64,000 bases of DNA from Eubacterium sp. (GCA_017514785.1 JAFWIO010000019.1:1-64000); one strand, 5' to 3'. Shown: positions 37,395 through 46,500, numbered from the stretch's first letter. The notes: a model not told the origin generated them from the sequence alone. Numbers and translations are program-made.

Positions 37395-38440
37395 TGAAGA
37401 ATTTTAAAAGAACAATAATATATATGTTAGTGTTCGTGGCTTTGGCTGCGCTTACAGTCTATGTCATGGTCACTCAGACCAAGTCTTTCTCGCTTAAAAG
37501 CTTTGGCGCCATTCTATCTAGCATGAATCCAGTATGGATTATTCTGGCTTTTCTTGGAATGGTAGGCTTTGTTTTCTTCGAAGGCTTCGCCATTGTTATT
37601 ATCTTGAGAGTCTTTGGTTATAAGAGAAGACTCAGGAGAGGATGGTTTTATGCCGCTCCTGATGTTTATTTTTCAGCCATTACACCATCAGCCACAGGTG
37701 GACAGCCTGCATCACTTTATTTTATGCATAAAGATAAAGTGCCAGCAGCAGTTTCTACCATTGCGCTGTTGTTAAATTTAATATTCTATATAGCATCTGT
37801 TCTAATACTAGGTTTAGTATGTCTAATTTTCTACCCATCAGTTTTGGGAGAGTTTGATCCATTTTCAATAACGTTAATTACTATTGGCTTCATAACACAG
37901 CTTGTTTTGATGCTAGTATTTATTTTGCTTGTGTATAAATCAGTTATTGTAAAGACTATGGCTAATGGACTTCTTAGATTTGCAAAGAAAATTCACTTAG
38001 TTAAGAACATGGACAAAAAATTAAAGAAACTTGATGATATGGAAGAGCAGTACAAAGAGTGTGCTGATTTAATTCTTAAGAACAAAGCGACTTTGTCGAA
38101 GGCGTTCCTTTGTAACTTCCTACAAAGAGTATCTCAAGTACTTATTTCAGTATTTGTGTTCCTAGGAGTTCAAGGATGGACTGAAGGACATAAAGATATA
38201 CTTAAAGCATTCTCAGTTCAGGGATTTGTAGCGCTCGGTTCTAACGCAGTTCCTATTCCAGGAGCTATTGGTGCCGCAGACTATTTGTATGTAGACGGTT
38301 TTGCCGATTTACTAAACGACCCTGTTAGTGTAGAATTAGTAAGTAGAGGAATTTCATTCTACGTATGTGTATTAGTATGTGGAATATTCACTTTGACAGC
38401 ATACAGTATTTATAACTTTAGGGGAAAGAAGAAAAAGTAA
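37394..38440 (+). CDS. Flippase-like membrane protein (UPF0104 / MprF N-domain type)
   Basis: This 348-residue protein has about eight membrane helices and the family pattern AITPSATGGQPASLYFM near 95 and VPIPGAIGAADYL near 278. It corresponds to the membrane (flippase) part of MprF without the aminoacyl-transferase domain. Such proteins are thought to move lipids between membrane leaflets. It is translationally coupled on both sides (one-base overlaps), which ties it to the PAP2 protein and PssA. Confidence 0.85.
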   Translation: MKNFKRTIIYMLVFVALAALTVYVMVTQTKSFSLKSFGAILSSMNPVWIILAFLGMVGFVFFEGFAIVIILRVFGYKRRLRRGWFYAAPDVYFSAITPSATGGQPASLYFMHKDKVPAAVSTIALLLNLIFYIASVLILGLVCLIFYPSVLGEFDPFSITLITIGFITQLVLMLVFILLVYKSVIVKTMANGLLRFAKKIHLVKNMDKKLKKLDDMEEQYKECADLILKNKATLSKAFLCNFLQRVSQVLISVFVFLGVQGWTEGHKDILKAFSVQGFVALGSNAVPIPGAIGAADYLYVDGFADLLNDPVSVELVSRGISFYVCVLVCGIFTLTAYSIYNFRGKKKK

Positions 38441-39195
38441 TGTTAGGAGTTTATGATTACACCGTAATATTAACTTATATTTCTGTACTTTCAGCAAGTA
38501 CAGGTATTTTTGTGACACTTACAAACCCAGGACACCCATATATTGGTATGGTGTTCTTACTATTTTGTGGTTTGTGTGACACCTTCGACGGCAAAGTGGC
38601 GCGCACAAAGAAAAACAGAACTAAACTTCAAAAGGATTTTGGAGTTCAGATAGATTCACTCTCAGACTTGATAGCATTTGGCGTGCTTCCTGTTTGTCTG
38701 GGAATGGCACTTTACAACAAATCAAATGCAGGATACGAAAGAAAGTTATTCGGTTTTGGTAAAGACCCATGGATTGGAAATATTCCTATTTGGGTTATCT
38801 ATATCATCTGTGTATTGTTTGTTTTGGCTGCGCTTATTAGACTTGCGTATTTCAATGTCACATGCGAAGAGACACAAAATGAAAATATGGATAGAAAGAA
38901 ATATTATTTCGGACTTCCAGTTACAAGTACAGCACTTATCTTCCCATCATTCTTGATTTTAAGATATGCAATAGCTGATATTTGGAAATATGATATTTCG
39001 CATTTGTATTTCGTGCTATTAGTAATAGTGGGAGTGTTGTTTATTGCAAGGTTTAAGATTACAAAGCCAAGCAACGTGCTGATTTATTTAATGGTAGCAT
39101 TTGGTGTAGTAGAATTTATCGTAATGTTATTCTTCACTAGCTTGCAGAAGGATATTTGGTCATTTATTAATGCGGTAATAAAATTCTTTAAGTAA
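38440..39195 (+). CDS. pssA: CDP-diacylglycerol-serine O-phosphatidyltransferase
   Basis: This 251-residue integral membrane enzyme carries the CDP-alcohol phosphatidyltransferase motif: D50-G51, A54-R55, G68, D72 and D76, with a 12-residue stretch in place of the usual 8 before the Gly, as I have seen in related Clostridia. It makes phosphatidylserine from CDP-diacylglycerol and serine. The serine-specific call rests mainly on the decarboxylase gene directly downstream. Confidence 0.87.
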   Translation: MLGVYDYTVILTYISVLSASTGIFVTLTNPGHPYIGMVFLLFCGLCDTFDGKVARTKKNRTKLQKDFGVQIDSLSDLIAFGVLPVCLGMALYNKSNAGYERKLFGFGKDPWIGNIPIWVIYIICVLFVLAALIRLAYFNVTCEETQNENMDRKKYYFGLPVTSTALIFPSFLILRYAIADIWKYDISHLYFVLLVIVGVLFIARFKITKPSNVLIYLMVAFGVVEFIVMLFFTSLQKDIWSFINAVIKFFK

Positions 39196-39208
39196 CAAGA
39201 GTTAGAAT

Positions 39209-40018
39209 ATGAATTATAAAGAATCAAAACTATTAAGATTTTTATATCACACAGTACCTGGAAGGGTACTTCTAAAGGTTGTAACAAGCCCCATCATTTC
39301 TAAAATTGGTGGGGCTTATATGAATTCTAAAAGAAGTGTTCGCCATATAAATAAATTTATCCAGAAAAACAACATAAATATGGACGAGTATCATATTGAG
39401 GACTGGGAGAGCTTTGACCATTTCTTCACTAGAAGGATTAGATCAAGATGTCGCCCGATAGACCGCGACGAAGAAGCCTTCGTATCACCATGTGATGGAA
39501 GATTATCTGTCTATGACATAAAGGACGACACCACTTTTGAGATTAAAGGAAGCCACTATACAGTGGAGAGCCTTTTGATGGACAAAAAGTTCGCAAAGGA
39601 ATTTGCCGGAGGCAAAGCATTAGTATTTAGACTATGCGTAGATGATTATCACAGATATGGATATCCAGCAGATGGAAGAATTTTATATCTCCAAAATGTA
39701 AAGGGCAGACTTCACACGGTTAGACCTATAGCTTTGGAAAAATATCCAGTATTTATACAAAATGCAAGGGATGTGTCTTTGATTCAGACGAAGAACTTCG
39801 ACGTGATAGCCCAAGTGGAAGTGGGAGCATTAATGATTGGAAAAATCGAGAACCACAAAGCAGGCGGCCCAGTGGACAAGGGCGATGAAAAAGGTATGTT
39901 CCATTACGGCGGTTCAACCATCGTAATTCTAACTAAAAAAGGCGTACTAAACATCCCAGAACACGACGAAGAAATCAAAGTTAAATATGGACAAAGAGTA
40001 AATACTTTATTGAGATAA
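39209..40018 (+). CDS. psd: Phosphatidylserine decarboxylase proenzyme
   Basis: This 269-residue protein shows psd motifs: FFTRRI, VSPCDGR, CVDDYHRYGYP, and GGST at 234-237. The chain cuts itself between Gly235 and Ser236 to make the pyruvoyl cofactor; the usual LGST is GGST here, as in other members. It converts phosphatidylserine to phosphatidylethanolamine at the membrane. The gene follows pssA by 13 bases, so the two give a complete PE pathway. Confidence 0.92.
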   Translation: MNYKESKLLRFLYHTVPGRVLLKVVTSPIISKIGGAYMNSKRSVRHINKFIQKNNINMDEYHIEDWESFDHFFTRRIRSRCRPIDRDEEAFVSPCDGRLSVYDIKDDTTFEIKGSHYTVESLLMDKKFAKEFAGGKALVFRLCVDDYHRYGYPADGRILYLQNVKGRLHTVRPIALEKYPVFIQNARDVSLIQTKNFDVIAQVEVGALMIGKIENHKAGGPVDKGDEKGMFHYGGSTIVILTKKGVLNIPEHDEEIKVKYGQRVNTLLR

Positions 40019-40065
40019 AGCATTGAATTATTATACATTTTGATGTATATTTATATTACTATGTG

Positions 40066-40103
40066 ATGAGCGGTGGAACGTTTTATCCATGGCTCATTTT
40101 TTC
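40066..40103 (+). terminator. Hairpin with T-run before the amino acid transporter
   Basis: ATGAGC pairs with GCTCAT, with a further TGG/CCA pairing inside, then TTTTTTCG. It may end the lipid operon or act as an attenuator before the binding-protein gene. Confidence 0.65.
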
Positions 40104-40123
40104 GTTAGAGGAGGAAATTTATA

Positions 40124-40963
40124 ATGAAAAAATTATTAGCATTAGCCCTAACATTAGTTATGGCTGCAACAGTATTCACAGCATGTGGTTCTTCAAAGAA
40201 AGAAGACGCTACTACAGCTAAAAACGAAGAAGTAGCTACTGTTAAGACAGACGGAATGAAAACTATTGAAAAAGGAACACTTAATGTTGGTGTTGAAATC
40301 GGATATCCACCATTTGAGCAGTTTGCAGAAGATGGTAAGACTGAAGAAGGATACGACATCGATATTATTTCAGGTGTTGCAAAGAGATTAGGCCTAAAGG
40401 TTAACTTTGTAAATACAGCATTTGACGGTATCTTCAAAGGTATCGACAAAAACTACGACGTAGTATGTTCAGCTATCACAATTACAAAGGAAAGAAAGCA
40501 GACTATGCTTTTCTCAGATCCTTACATTGACAACTATCAAGCAGTAGTTGTAAACAAAGATAGCAAAGCTAAGATTGGTGCATTCACAGACCTAGAAGGT
40601 TTAACAATCGCACTTCAAGAAGGTACAACATCTATGGAAATGATGGATGACCTAATTGGTACAAAGACTTTGAAGAAGACTAAGTATATCAAGAGTGAAA
40701 AAGTTACTAACTGCTTCGAGCAGCTAAAGAATGGCGAAGTGGACGCAGTACTTGTAGATAGTACAGTTGCTGACGGACAGGTTGCTAAGAATAAGAACTT
40801 CAAGATTGCTTGGAAAGATAATTCAGAACCAGAACAGTTTGGTATCGCTATGGGCAAGAAGAACGTTGGCCTTCAGAAGGCTATCAACCTTGCACTTAAA
40901 GATATGAAAGCTAAGGGCGAAATCGATGATTCTTACGATTTCTGGTTCAAACAGGCTAAATAA
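40124..40963 (+). CDS. Polar amino acid ABC transporter, substrate-binding lipoprotein
   Basis: This 279-residue lipoprotein has a signal peptide with lipobox TAC (Cys21), a short Lys/Glu/Thr linker, and a family 3 solute-binding domain (LNVGVEIGYPPFEQ, GYDIDIISGVAKRLG, FSDPYIDNYQAVVV). Such proteins bind polar amino acids at the outer face of the membrane. The exact ligand cannot be read. AGAGGAGG precedes the ATG. Permease and ATPase genes follow. Confidence 0.9.
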   Translation: MKKLLALALTLVMAATVFTACGSSKKEDATTAKNEEVATVKTDGMKTIEKGTLNVGVEIGYPPFEQFAEDGKTEEGYDIDIISGVAKRLGLKVNFVNTAFDGIFKGIDKNYDVVCSAITITKERKQTMLFSDPYIDNYQAVVVNKDSKAKIGAFTDLEGLTIALQEGTTSMEMMDDLIGTKTLKKTKYIKSEKVTNCFEQLKNGEVDAVLVDSTVADGQVAKNKNFKIAWKDNSEPEQFGIAMGKKNVGLQKAINLALKDMKAKGEIDDSYDFWFKQAK

Positions 40964-40991
40964 TTATTAAATTAATACTTAAAAATTATTA

Positions 40992-41028
40992 ACTGCTGAC
41001 AGATCAAGAATCTTGGTTTGTCAGCAGT
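40992..41028 (+). other. Long hairpin between binding-protein and permease genes
   Basis: A stem of about 17 pairs (two wobble) runs from ACTGCTGACAGATCAAG to its complement around a 3-base loop. No U-tract follows. Such hairpins protect the 3' end of an upstream mRNA segment or partly stop transcription, so the binding protein is made in excess over the permease. Confidence 0.7.
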
Positions 41029-41046
41029 AATAGAATAGAGAGAATT

Positions 41047-42087
41047 ATGAAGAATTGGTTAAAAAGTGTAATAAGCATTAAAAATTGGCAGAGAAAAACT
41101 AAAATTACAACAATCATCGTAATCCTTGCGTTGATTGCTTGTACTGTTTTGGCGTTTATGAAACCTAGCCAGGCGGAAATGGAAGCTCAGGCTTCTCCGC
41201 AAATGCAAAAATGGATTGAGAGAGATCAAACTCTAGAGAGAAAACGTGTAACTACTACATATAACAATATGATAATTATCAACTACATTTCGTTTTCTAC
41301 ATCTGGAGCAAATGGTGTAACAGAAAAGTATGTGGGCTTTGCCGGACAGATTCATGATGCCACAGAAGGCGCATGGGAAACTACCGGTCAAATGGTCAAC
41401 TACACATACAGAATGCTAGGTGTGGGCGAGAACCTAATGCACGGTGCTAAGCTTACTATCTTGCTTACTGTATTATCAATCATACTAGGTGTAATTTTGG
41501 GTATCATTTTGGCTCTTGGAAAGATTGCCAAGAATCCAATATTAAGAAATTTATCTAGCGCGTACATTTTCTTCTTTAGAGGAACACCACTTTTGATTCA
41601 GTTGTTTGTTGTTTACTTTACAGTTCCTGGTGTTTGTGGATTTGCTTGGAAGAGTTTATTCCCTGGAGATCCAGAAGCCGTGTACAAAGGAGCTTTCGTG
41701 GCAGCACTCATTGCGTTTGCCCTAAACTCTGGTGCGTACTGTGCCGAGATTGTTCGTGCGGCTATTCAGTCCATCGACAAAGGACAAGCAGAGGCAGCCA
41801 AAGCTCTTGGAATGAGCTATGGACAAACAATGAGAAAGATTATCATTCCTCAGTCTATTAGAAGAATGGTTCCACCTATCTGTAACGAGTTTATTATGAT
41901 TTTGAAAGATGTTTCATTGATATTCGCTATTTCGTTGATGGATATCACAACTATTTCAAAGACAATCATGACAGCTGAAGGATCATATTTGGTATTTATA
42001 CCAGCGTTGGTTATTTATCTAATAATCACTGCATTCTTCACATACATATTTAATAAGGTCGAGAAGAAATTCTCGGTATATGAATAG
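41047..42087 (+). CDS. Polar amino acid ABC transporter, permease
   Basis: This 346-residue membrane protein carries a HisM/GlnP-type permease domain from about 125 ([40 protein letters not shown] as the EAA loop that contacts the ATPase). It has an extra N-terminal membrane helix (about 20-40) and some 75 external residues before the domain, longer than the usual 220-residue permease. The partner binding protein lies upstream and the ATPase downstream. Confidence 0.9.
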   Translation: MKNWLKSVISIKNWQRKTKITTIIVILALIACTVLAFMKPSQAEMEAQASPQMQKWIERDQTLERKRVTTTYNNMIIINYISFSTSGANGVTEKYVGFAGQIHDATEGAWETTGQMVNYTYRMLGVGENLMHGAKLTILLTVLSIILGVILGIILALGKIAKNPILRNLSSAYIFFFRGTPLLIQLFVVYFTVPGVCGFAWKSLFPGDPEAVYKGAFVAALIAFALNSGAYCAEIVRAAIQSIDKGQAEAAKALGMSYGQTMRKIIIPQSIRRMVPPICNEFIMILKDVSLIFAISLMDITTISKTIMTAEGSYLVFIPALVIYLIITAFFTYIFNKVEKKFSVYE

Positions 42088-42098
42088 GAGGTGCGATG

Positions 42099-42887
42099 AT
42101 GAGTAATATTAGTAAAGGTAACAGCGACTATATTCTTGAGACTGAACACGTTAGAAAGAAATTTGGAAGTCTTGAAGTTTTAAAGGACATTAACCTCCAA
42201 GTTAAAAAGGGTGAAGTTATTTGTATTATCGGACCATCAGGTGCCGGCAAATCAACATATCTTCGTTCACTTAACCAGTTAGAAAAGATTACAAGTGGAA
42301 AGATTTTTATTAAGGGAGATTTATTCCTACATAGAGAGCACAACAAAACAGTAGAGCGCATCAGCAAAGAAAAGTACAAAAAACTTTTGCTTGAGATGGG
42401 CATGTGCTTCCAGAGCTTCAACCTCTTCCCACACAAAACTGTTTTAGAAAATCTTATGATTTCACCTATTACAGTTAAGAATGTGAAAAAGGCGGATGCA
42501 GAGAAAAAGGCTTTAGAACTATTAGAAAGAGTTGGTCTTTCTGAAAAGGCTAATGAGTATCCAAGCAGACTTTCTGGTGGACAGCAGCAGCGTGTGGCTA
42601 TAGCTAGAGCACTTGCTATGGAACCAGAGATTATGTTGTTTGACGAGCCTACTTCAGCTTTGGATCCTGAGTTGGTTGGAGACGTGCTAGAGGTTATGAA
42701 GTCTTTGGCTAAGGAAGGAATGACGATGCTTTGTGTAACTCACGAGATGGGATTTGCCAGAGAAGTGGCAGACAGAGTTTTGTTTATGGCAGATGGCATC
42801 ATCGCCGAAGAGGGCACACCAGATGAGATTTTCAATCATCCAAAGAACCCTCGAACACAGAGCTTTCTAAAGTCTGTAAACAATTAG
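42099..42887 (+). CDS. Polar amino acid ABC transporter, ATP-binding protein
   Basis: This 262-residue ATPase has Walker [10 protein letters not shown], signature [15 protein letters not shown] and Walker [13 protein letters not shown], as in GlnQ/HisP. It powers the permease encoded 11 bases upstream. ATG 42099 is better spaced from AGGAGG than ATG 42096. The C-terminus [13 protein letters not shown] fits the family (..P-RT-SFL..). Its coding DNA from 42843 to the stop is the left arm of a large inverted repeat whose other arm ends the convergent EamA gene. Confidence 0.93.
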   Translation: MSNISKGNSDYILETEHVRKKFGSLEVLKDINLQVKKGEVICIIGPSGAGKSTYLRSLNQLEKITSGKIFIKGDLFLHREHNKTVERISKEKYKKLLLEMGMCFQSFNLFPHKTVLENLMISPITVKNVKKADAEKKALELLERVGLSEKANEYPSRLSGGQQQRVAIARALAMEPEIMLFDEPTSALDPELVGDVLEVMKSLAKEGMTMLCVTHEMGFAREVADRVLFMADGIIAEEGTPDEIFNHPKNPRTQSFLKSVNN

Positions 42888-43174
42888 ACAAAATAGATAA
42901 TGACAGGTATCTTTGAACGGCTTCGAGATGATATTAAATAATAATCACTACTCGAAAAGCCATTACGGGTACAGAACTCAAAAGAACGAGTGTTCTTTAT
43001 GAATTCTCGTTCTTGTTCGTTCCGAAAAGTTTTTTGGTGAAAACTTTTCGCCCCTATGTCTTTTCTCGTATTGATTAATTTAATATATCATCTCTGCAGA
43101 TTGTTCAAATATACCTGTCATTTCCTATTTTGTATTGTTTACCCACTTCACTAGCTCTGTGTTCGAGGGTTCTT
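42843..43174. repeat. About 330-bp inverted repeat joining two convergent gene ends
   Basis: 42843-42864 is a perfect reverse complement of 43153-43174. Beyond it the arms remain similar with small gaps for some 100 bases more: GTAAACAAT, ACAAAATAG, AATGACAGGTAT, TTTGAAC and AGATGATAT all recur in order. The centre holds two separate hairpins (AGAACGAG / CTCGTTCT near 42983-43012, and CGAAAAGTTTT / AAAACTTTTCG near 43023-43050). The right arm codes for the last residues of the EamA protein. No transposase is present. Confidence 0.85.
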
Positions 43175-44107
43175 GCTGATTGAAAATCTCATCTGTGCGA
43201 TACAGATGGCTGTAAAGATTAGGCCACAGCCGAGTAGTTCTCGTGGGGTGAGTTTGTCGCCCAAGATTACCCAGCCGGCAATCACACTAAACACTGACTC
43301 TAGACTCATGATTAGTGAGGCGACGGTTGGGTTTAGTTTGTTTTGGCCGATTATCTGTAGTGTGTAGGCTACGCCTGATGATAAGATTCCTGCGTATAGG
43401 ATTGGAATCCATGAGTTGAACTGTGTTAGTGGTTCAAACCATTTGGCGAAGCCCCCTGCTTGTACTTGAATGTCGTAAAAGTATGTTGGAATTAAAGTGA
43501 CTATTCCGCATACTGCTAGTTGTATGATTGACATTCTGACCCCATCCACTTTTGGAGTGTAGTAGTCGATTATCAAAATGTGGAATGAGAATAGTAGTGA
43601 TGTGAGTAGCAATAGGCCGTCTCCCAATTTGAATGAGGAGAAACTTCCTTTGAAGCAGAGTAGGTACATTCCAACTAAGGCTATCACAACACCGACCCAA
43701 ACATTCCATCTGCATTTTCTTTTGAAAAATATTCCAAGGATTGGAACTATCAATATATAAAGTGTGGTTAGAAATCCTGCTTTGCCGGCTGATTGTCCAA
43801 GTAGTAGACCGATTTGCTGAACATTACTTGCAAGGCAAAGTGCGAGACCACAAAGTATTCCGCCCACAATCAATGTCTTTCTCTGTGCCTTTGTCTTAGG
43901 CGCGCCTCGTGTAAGTCCTAGTTTGTCCGCCACTAAAAGTACGGGAACAAGCGCAAGGCACCCAAGCAGAGATCTTATTGCGTTAAACGTAAAAGGACCG
44001 ACCGCGTTTCCGCCAGATAGTTGCGCAACAAACGCAATACCCCAAATGAATGCGGTAATAAACAGTAGTCCTGAGTTTCTAATTTTGGTCTTCTTCAAAT
44101 TTCCCAT
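43151..44107 (-). CDS. EamA/DMT-family membrane transporter
   Basis: This 318-residue protein has about ten membrane helices in two EamA repeats (FIWGIAFVAQ near 20 and SSGVAYTLQIIGQ, SLESVFSVIAGWVILGD in the second half). Family members export amino acids or other metabolites. Its last residues, KNPRTQS, are the same as part of the C-terminus of the convergent ABC ATPase, because the 3' end of the gene is an inverted copy of that gene's end. No ribosome site is visible; TATACT on the minus strand lies 7 bases before the ATG, so a nearly leaderless message is possible. Confidence 0.85.
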   Translation of the reverse strand: MGNLKKTKIRNSGLLFITAFIWGIAFVAQLSGGNAVGPFTFNAIRSLLGCLALVPVLLVADKLGLTRGAPKTKAQRKTLIVGGILCGLALCLASNVQQIGLLLGQSAGKAGFLTTLYILIVPILGIFFKRKCRWNVWVGVVIALVGMYLLCFKGSFSSFKLGDGLLLLTSLLFSFHILIIDYYTPKVDGVRMSIIQLAVCGIVTLIPTYFYDIQVQAGGFAKWFEPLTQFNSWIPILYAGILSSGVAYTLQIIGQNKLNPTVASLIMSLESVFSVIAGWVILGDKLTPRELLGCGLIFTAICIAQMRFSISKNPRTQS

Positions 44108-44122
44108 AGAATAAAGTATAAT
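44094..44122 (+). promoter_or_regulatory. Predicted promoter of the cinA-like gene
   Basis: TTCAAA and TATAAT (44117-44122) are 17 bases apart, 36 bases before the start. It overlaps the start region of the divergent EamA gene. Confidence 0.45.
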
Positions 44123-44158
44123 ATATTTAAGATTTTTTTGGAAGAAAAGGTTTGTAAA

Positions 44159-44650
44159 ATGGACATCTTCAAAGAGTTAGTACAAGTTTTGATAGAAAAA
44201 AACATGACGATTGCTAGTGCGGAGAGTTGTACCGGCGGTTTGTTTGCATCGCACATAGTAGATGTGCCGGATGCGTCAAAGGTTTTGAATGCATCTGTTG
44301 TCACATACTCAAATGATGCCAAAGAAAAATATGCCAGAGTATCCCATGAGACTTTGGATAAGTTTGGCGCAGTGAGCGAGCAAGTGGCAGGAGAGATGGC
44401 AGAGGGCATCGCCAAAGAAACAGGCGCAAACGTGGGCGTAAGTTTTTCAGGAGTGGCCGGCCCAACAGGTGGCACACCAGAAAAACCAGTGGGCACAGTC
44501 TGCGTAGGCTGTTATATAGACGGCAAACTCTGGACCCACACCTTCCATTTAGATTCAAATTTAAGTAGAACCGAAATACGCGAACAATCTGCTTCGCTTA
44601 TGGCAGAAAAAGTAGTGGAGTTTCTAGATAACCTGGACTTTTTATGTTAA
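44159..44650 (+). CDS. CinA C-terminal domain protein (NMN deamidase type)
   Basis: This 163-residue protein is the stand-alone C-terminal domain of CinA: ASAESCTGGLFASH near the start, VVTYSNDAKEKY, FGAVSEQVAGEMAEG and SFSGVAGPTGGTPEKPVGTV. The family (PncC) deamidates nicotinamide mononucleotide to recycle NAD by-products. The N-terminal MoaB-like domain of full CinA is absent. AAAGG lies 8 bases before the ATG. Confidence 0.88.
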   Translation: MDIFKELVQVLIEKNMTIASAESCTGGLFASHIVDVPDASKVLNASVVTYSNDAKEKYARVSHETLDKFGAVSEQVAGEMAEGIAKETGANVGVSFSGVAGPTGGTPEKPVGTVCVGCYIDGKLWTHTFHLDSNLSRTEIREQSASLMAEKVVEFLDNLDFLC

Positions 44651-44687
44651 AATTATTAGTGACTATGGGATTTGAACGGGAGTTATT

Positions 44688-45614
44688 ATGCCTATTAAAG
44701 TAAAGCAGGATTTAGCTGCTACACAAGTACTAGAAAACGAAAACATATTCGTTATGACTGAAAAAAGAGCCATAACTCAGGACATCAGACCTTTGAAGGT
44801 GCTGGTTCTTAATTTGATGCCTGATAAACAGACAACAGAGACTCAAATCCTTAGAAAACTATCAAATACTCCACTTCAGATAGAAGTAGAGTTTTTACAG
44901 ACTGCCACATACCAGGCTACTCATACAGATTCAAGTTATCTAGATGAGATGTATACCACTTATGAAAATGTTAAAGATCAGTACTTTGACGGACTCATCA
45001 TTACTGGTGCACCACTAGCTTTTGTGGATTATGAAGATGTGGAATACTGGGATGAGTTGGCGGAGATTATGGAATGGTCCAAAAAGCATGTGCACTCTAC
45101 ATTATATTTGTGCTGGGCGGCATTTGCTGGACTATATTATCATTACGGAATTAAAAAAGTATTTTACGATAAAAAGATTTCTGGAGTGTTTGAGCACAAA
45201 CTACTCAACAAGAAGTCTCCATTGTTCAGGGGCTTTGACGATGTGTTCCTAGCTCCACAGTCTAGAGAGATTGGAATAAAGAAAGAAGATGTTTTGGCCG
45301 AGCCACGCTTAGAGTTAATGGCTGAGGGCGATGTGCCAGGCGTTACTATTGTTAAGACAGTTGATAGCAGACAGTTTTATGTGTTCTGTCATTTGGAATA
45401 CGACAGTGATACTTTGAAGAAGGAGTATTTTAGAGATTTGGATAAGGGTATTAACCCTGAGATTCCAGTCAATTACTTCCCAGATGATGATCCTACAAAG
45501 GATCCAGTGGTTAACTGGAGAGCGGCTGGTCAGTTGTTCTACACAAACTGGATTAACTACTACGTATACCAGACTACACCATATGACGTGACAGAAGTTA
45601 AAGACGAAGATTAA
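44688..45614 (+). CDS. metA: Homoserine O-acyltransferase, MetA family
   Basis: This 308-residue enzyme matches MetA along its length: VLVLNLMPDKQTTETQ, ITGAPL near 106-110, YLCWAAF with catalytic Cys142, and PQSREIG. It acylates the hydroxyl of homoserine, the first step of methionine synthesis. Residue 111, known to decide the acyl donor (Glu for acetyl-CoA, Gly for succinyl-CoA), is alanine here, so the donor is not certain. No SAM or T-box leader is visible in the 37-base gap upstream. Confidence 0.93.
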   Translation: MPIKVKQDLAATQVLENENIFVMTEKRAITQDIRPLKVLVLNLMPDKQTTETQILRKLSNTPLQIEVEFLQTATYQATHTDSSYLDEMYTTYENVKDQYFDGLIITGAPLAFVDYEDVEYWDELAEIMEWSKKHVHSTLYLCWAAFAGLYYHYGIKKVFYDKKISGVFEHKLLNKKSPLFRGFDDVFLAPQSREIGIKKEDVLAEPRLELMAEGDVPGVTIVKTVDSRQFYVFCHLEYDSDTLKKEYFRDLDKGINPEIPVNYFPDDDPTKDPVVNWRAAGQLFYTNWINYYVYQTTPYDVTEVKDED

Positions 45615-45651
45615 TGTTCTAATAATATTTTAATGATACAGGGAGATAATA

Positions 45652-46500
45652 GTGGTAAAGATATTCACAGACAGCACAAGCGACCTTTCAAAGGAACTGC
45701 TAGAAAAATATAATATTGGCGTAATCCCTCTTTATATTCACCTTGGTGAAGAGGAGTACAAAGACGGAGAAGAGATTGGAATCCAAGATGCTTTCAAGTG
45801 GTCTGATGAAAATAAGACTACGCCAAAGACAGCAGCATGCTCCATAGATGATGTAATAAAAGCAATCGAGCCATATAAAGAATCTGGTGATGATGTTATT
45901 ATCTTTACAATCTCTGGCGAGATGTCATCTACTTTGCAAGTTATGAGAATGGCTGCAGAGGAAATGGAATATGAAGATCATATGTTTGTGATTGATTCTA
46001 GAAATCTCTCAACAGGAATTGGACTTTTGATTATGGAAGCAGCAGTTATGGCGGAAGATGGAAAGAGCGCCGAAGAGATTGTTGCCAAAGTAAATGAGTA
46101 TATACCAAAATCACGTGCTAGTTTTGTTATTGATACATTAGTTTATCTAGCAAGAGGTGGTAGATGTTCAGCAGTAGCTGCACTGGTTGGTGGAATGCTA
46201 AACATCAAGCCAAAGATTGTGGTTAAAGATGGAGCGATGGGTGTTGATAAGAAATACCGCGGTCCATACAAGAAAGTGATTTTGCAGTATGCAAAAGATC
46301 TTGAGCCACAGATGTTAAATGCTAAAAAAGACAGAGTGTTTGTGACACATACACCTTGCGATGATGGAATAGTGGAATCGGTAGTTGATTATGTTAAAAG
46401 TTTAAATTACTTTGACGAAGTCATTGTGACAGAGGCCGGAACTACTATAGGTAGTCATTGCGGACCAAATACTTTGGGAGTTTTGTTTATCGAGAAATAG
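45652..46500 (+). CDS. DegV family fatty-acid-binding protein (third copy)
   Basis: This 282-residue DegV protein has FTDSTSDLSKEL at the start, ISGEMSSTLQ as the lipid loop and ARGGRCSAVAAL near 165. It differs from the two copies at 3.8-5.6 kb, being closer to the classic STSDL type. It starts with GTG, with AGGGAG 7 bases upstream. It may supply a different fatty acid to the FakA kinase (inference). Confidence 0.87.
   Translation: MVKIFTDSTSDLSKELLEKYNIGVIPLYIHLGEEEYKDGEEIGIQDAFKWSDENKTTPKTAACSIDDVIKAIEPYKESGDDVIIFTISGEMSSTLQVMRMAAEEMEYEDHMFVIDSRNLSTGIGLLIMEAAVMAEDGKSAEEIVAKVNEYIPKSRASFVIDTLVYLARGGRCSAVAALVGGMLNIKPKIVVKDGAMGVDKKYRGPYKKVILQYAKDLEPQMLNAKKDRVFVTHTPCDDGIVESVVDYVKSLNYFDEVIVTEAGTTIGSHCGPNTLGVLFIEK

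Noticed and set aside
43023..43050. Separate rho-independent terminator
   Set aside because: CGAAAAGTTTT / AAAACTTTTCG is a good stem, but no T-run follows; it is noted as an inner hairpin of the long inverted repeat.
42843..43174. A MITE or insertion sequence
   Set aside because: No transposase and no target-site duplication was seen, and the terminal part belongs to the conserved C-terminus of an ABC ATPase, so an inverted duplication explains it better.
44651..44687. SAM riboswitch or T-box before metA
   Set aside because: The gap is only 37 bases and shows no such structure.
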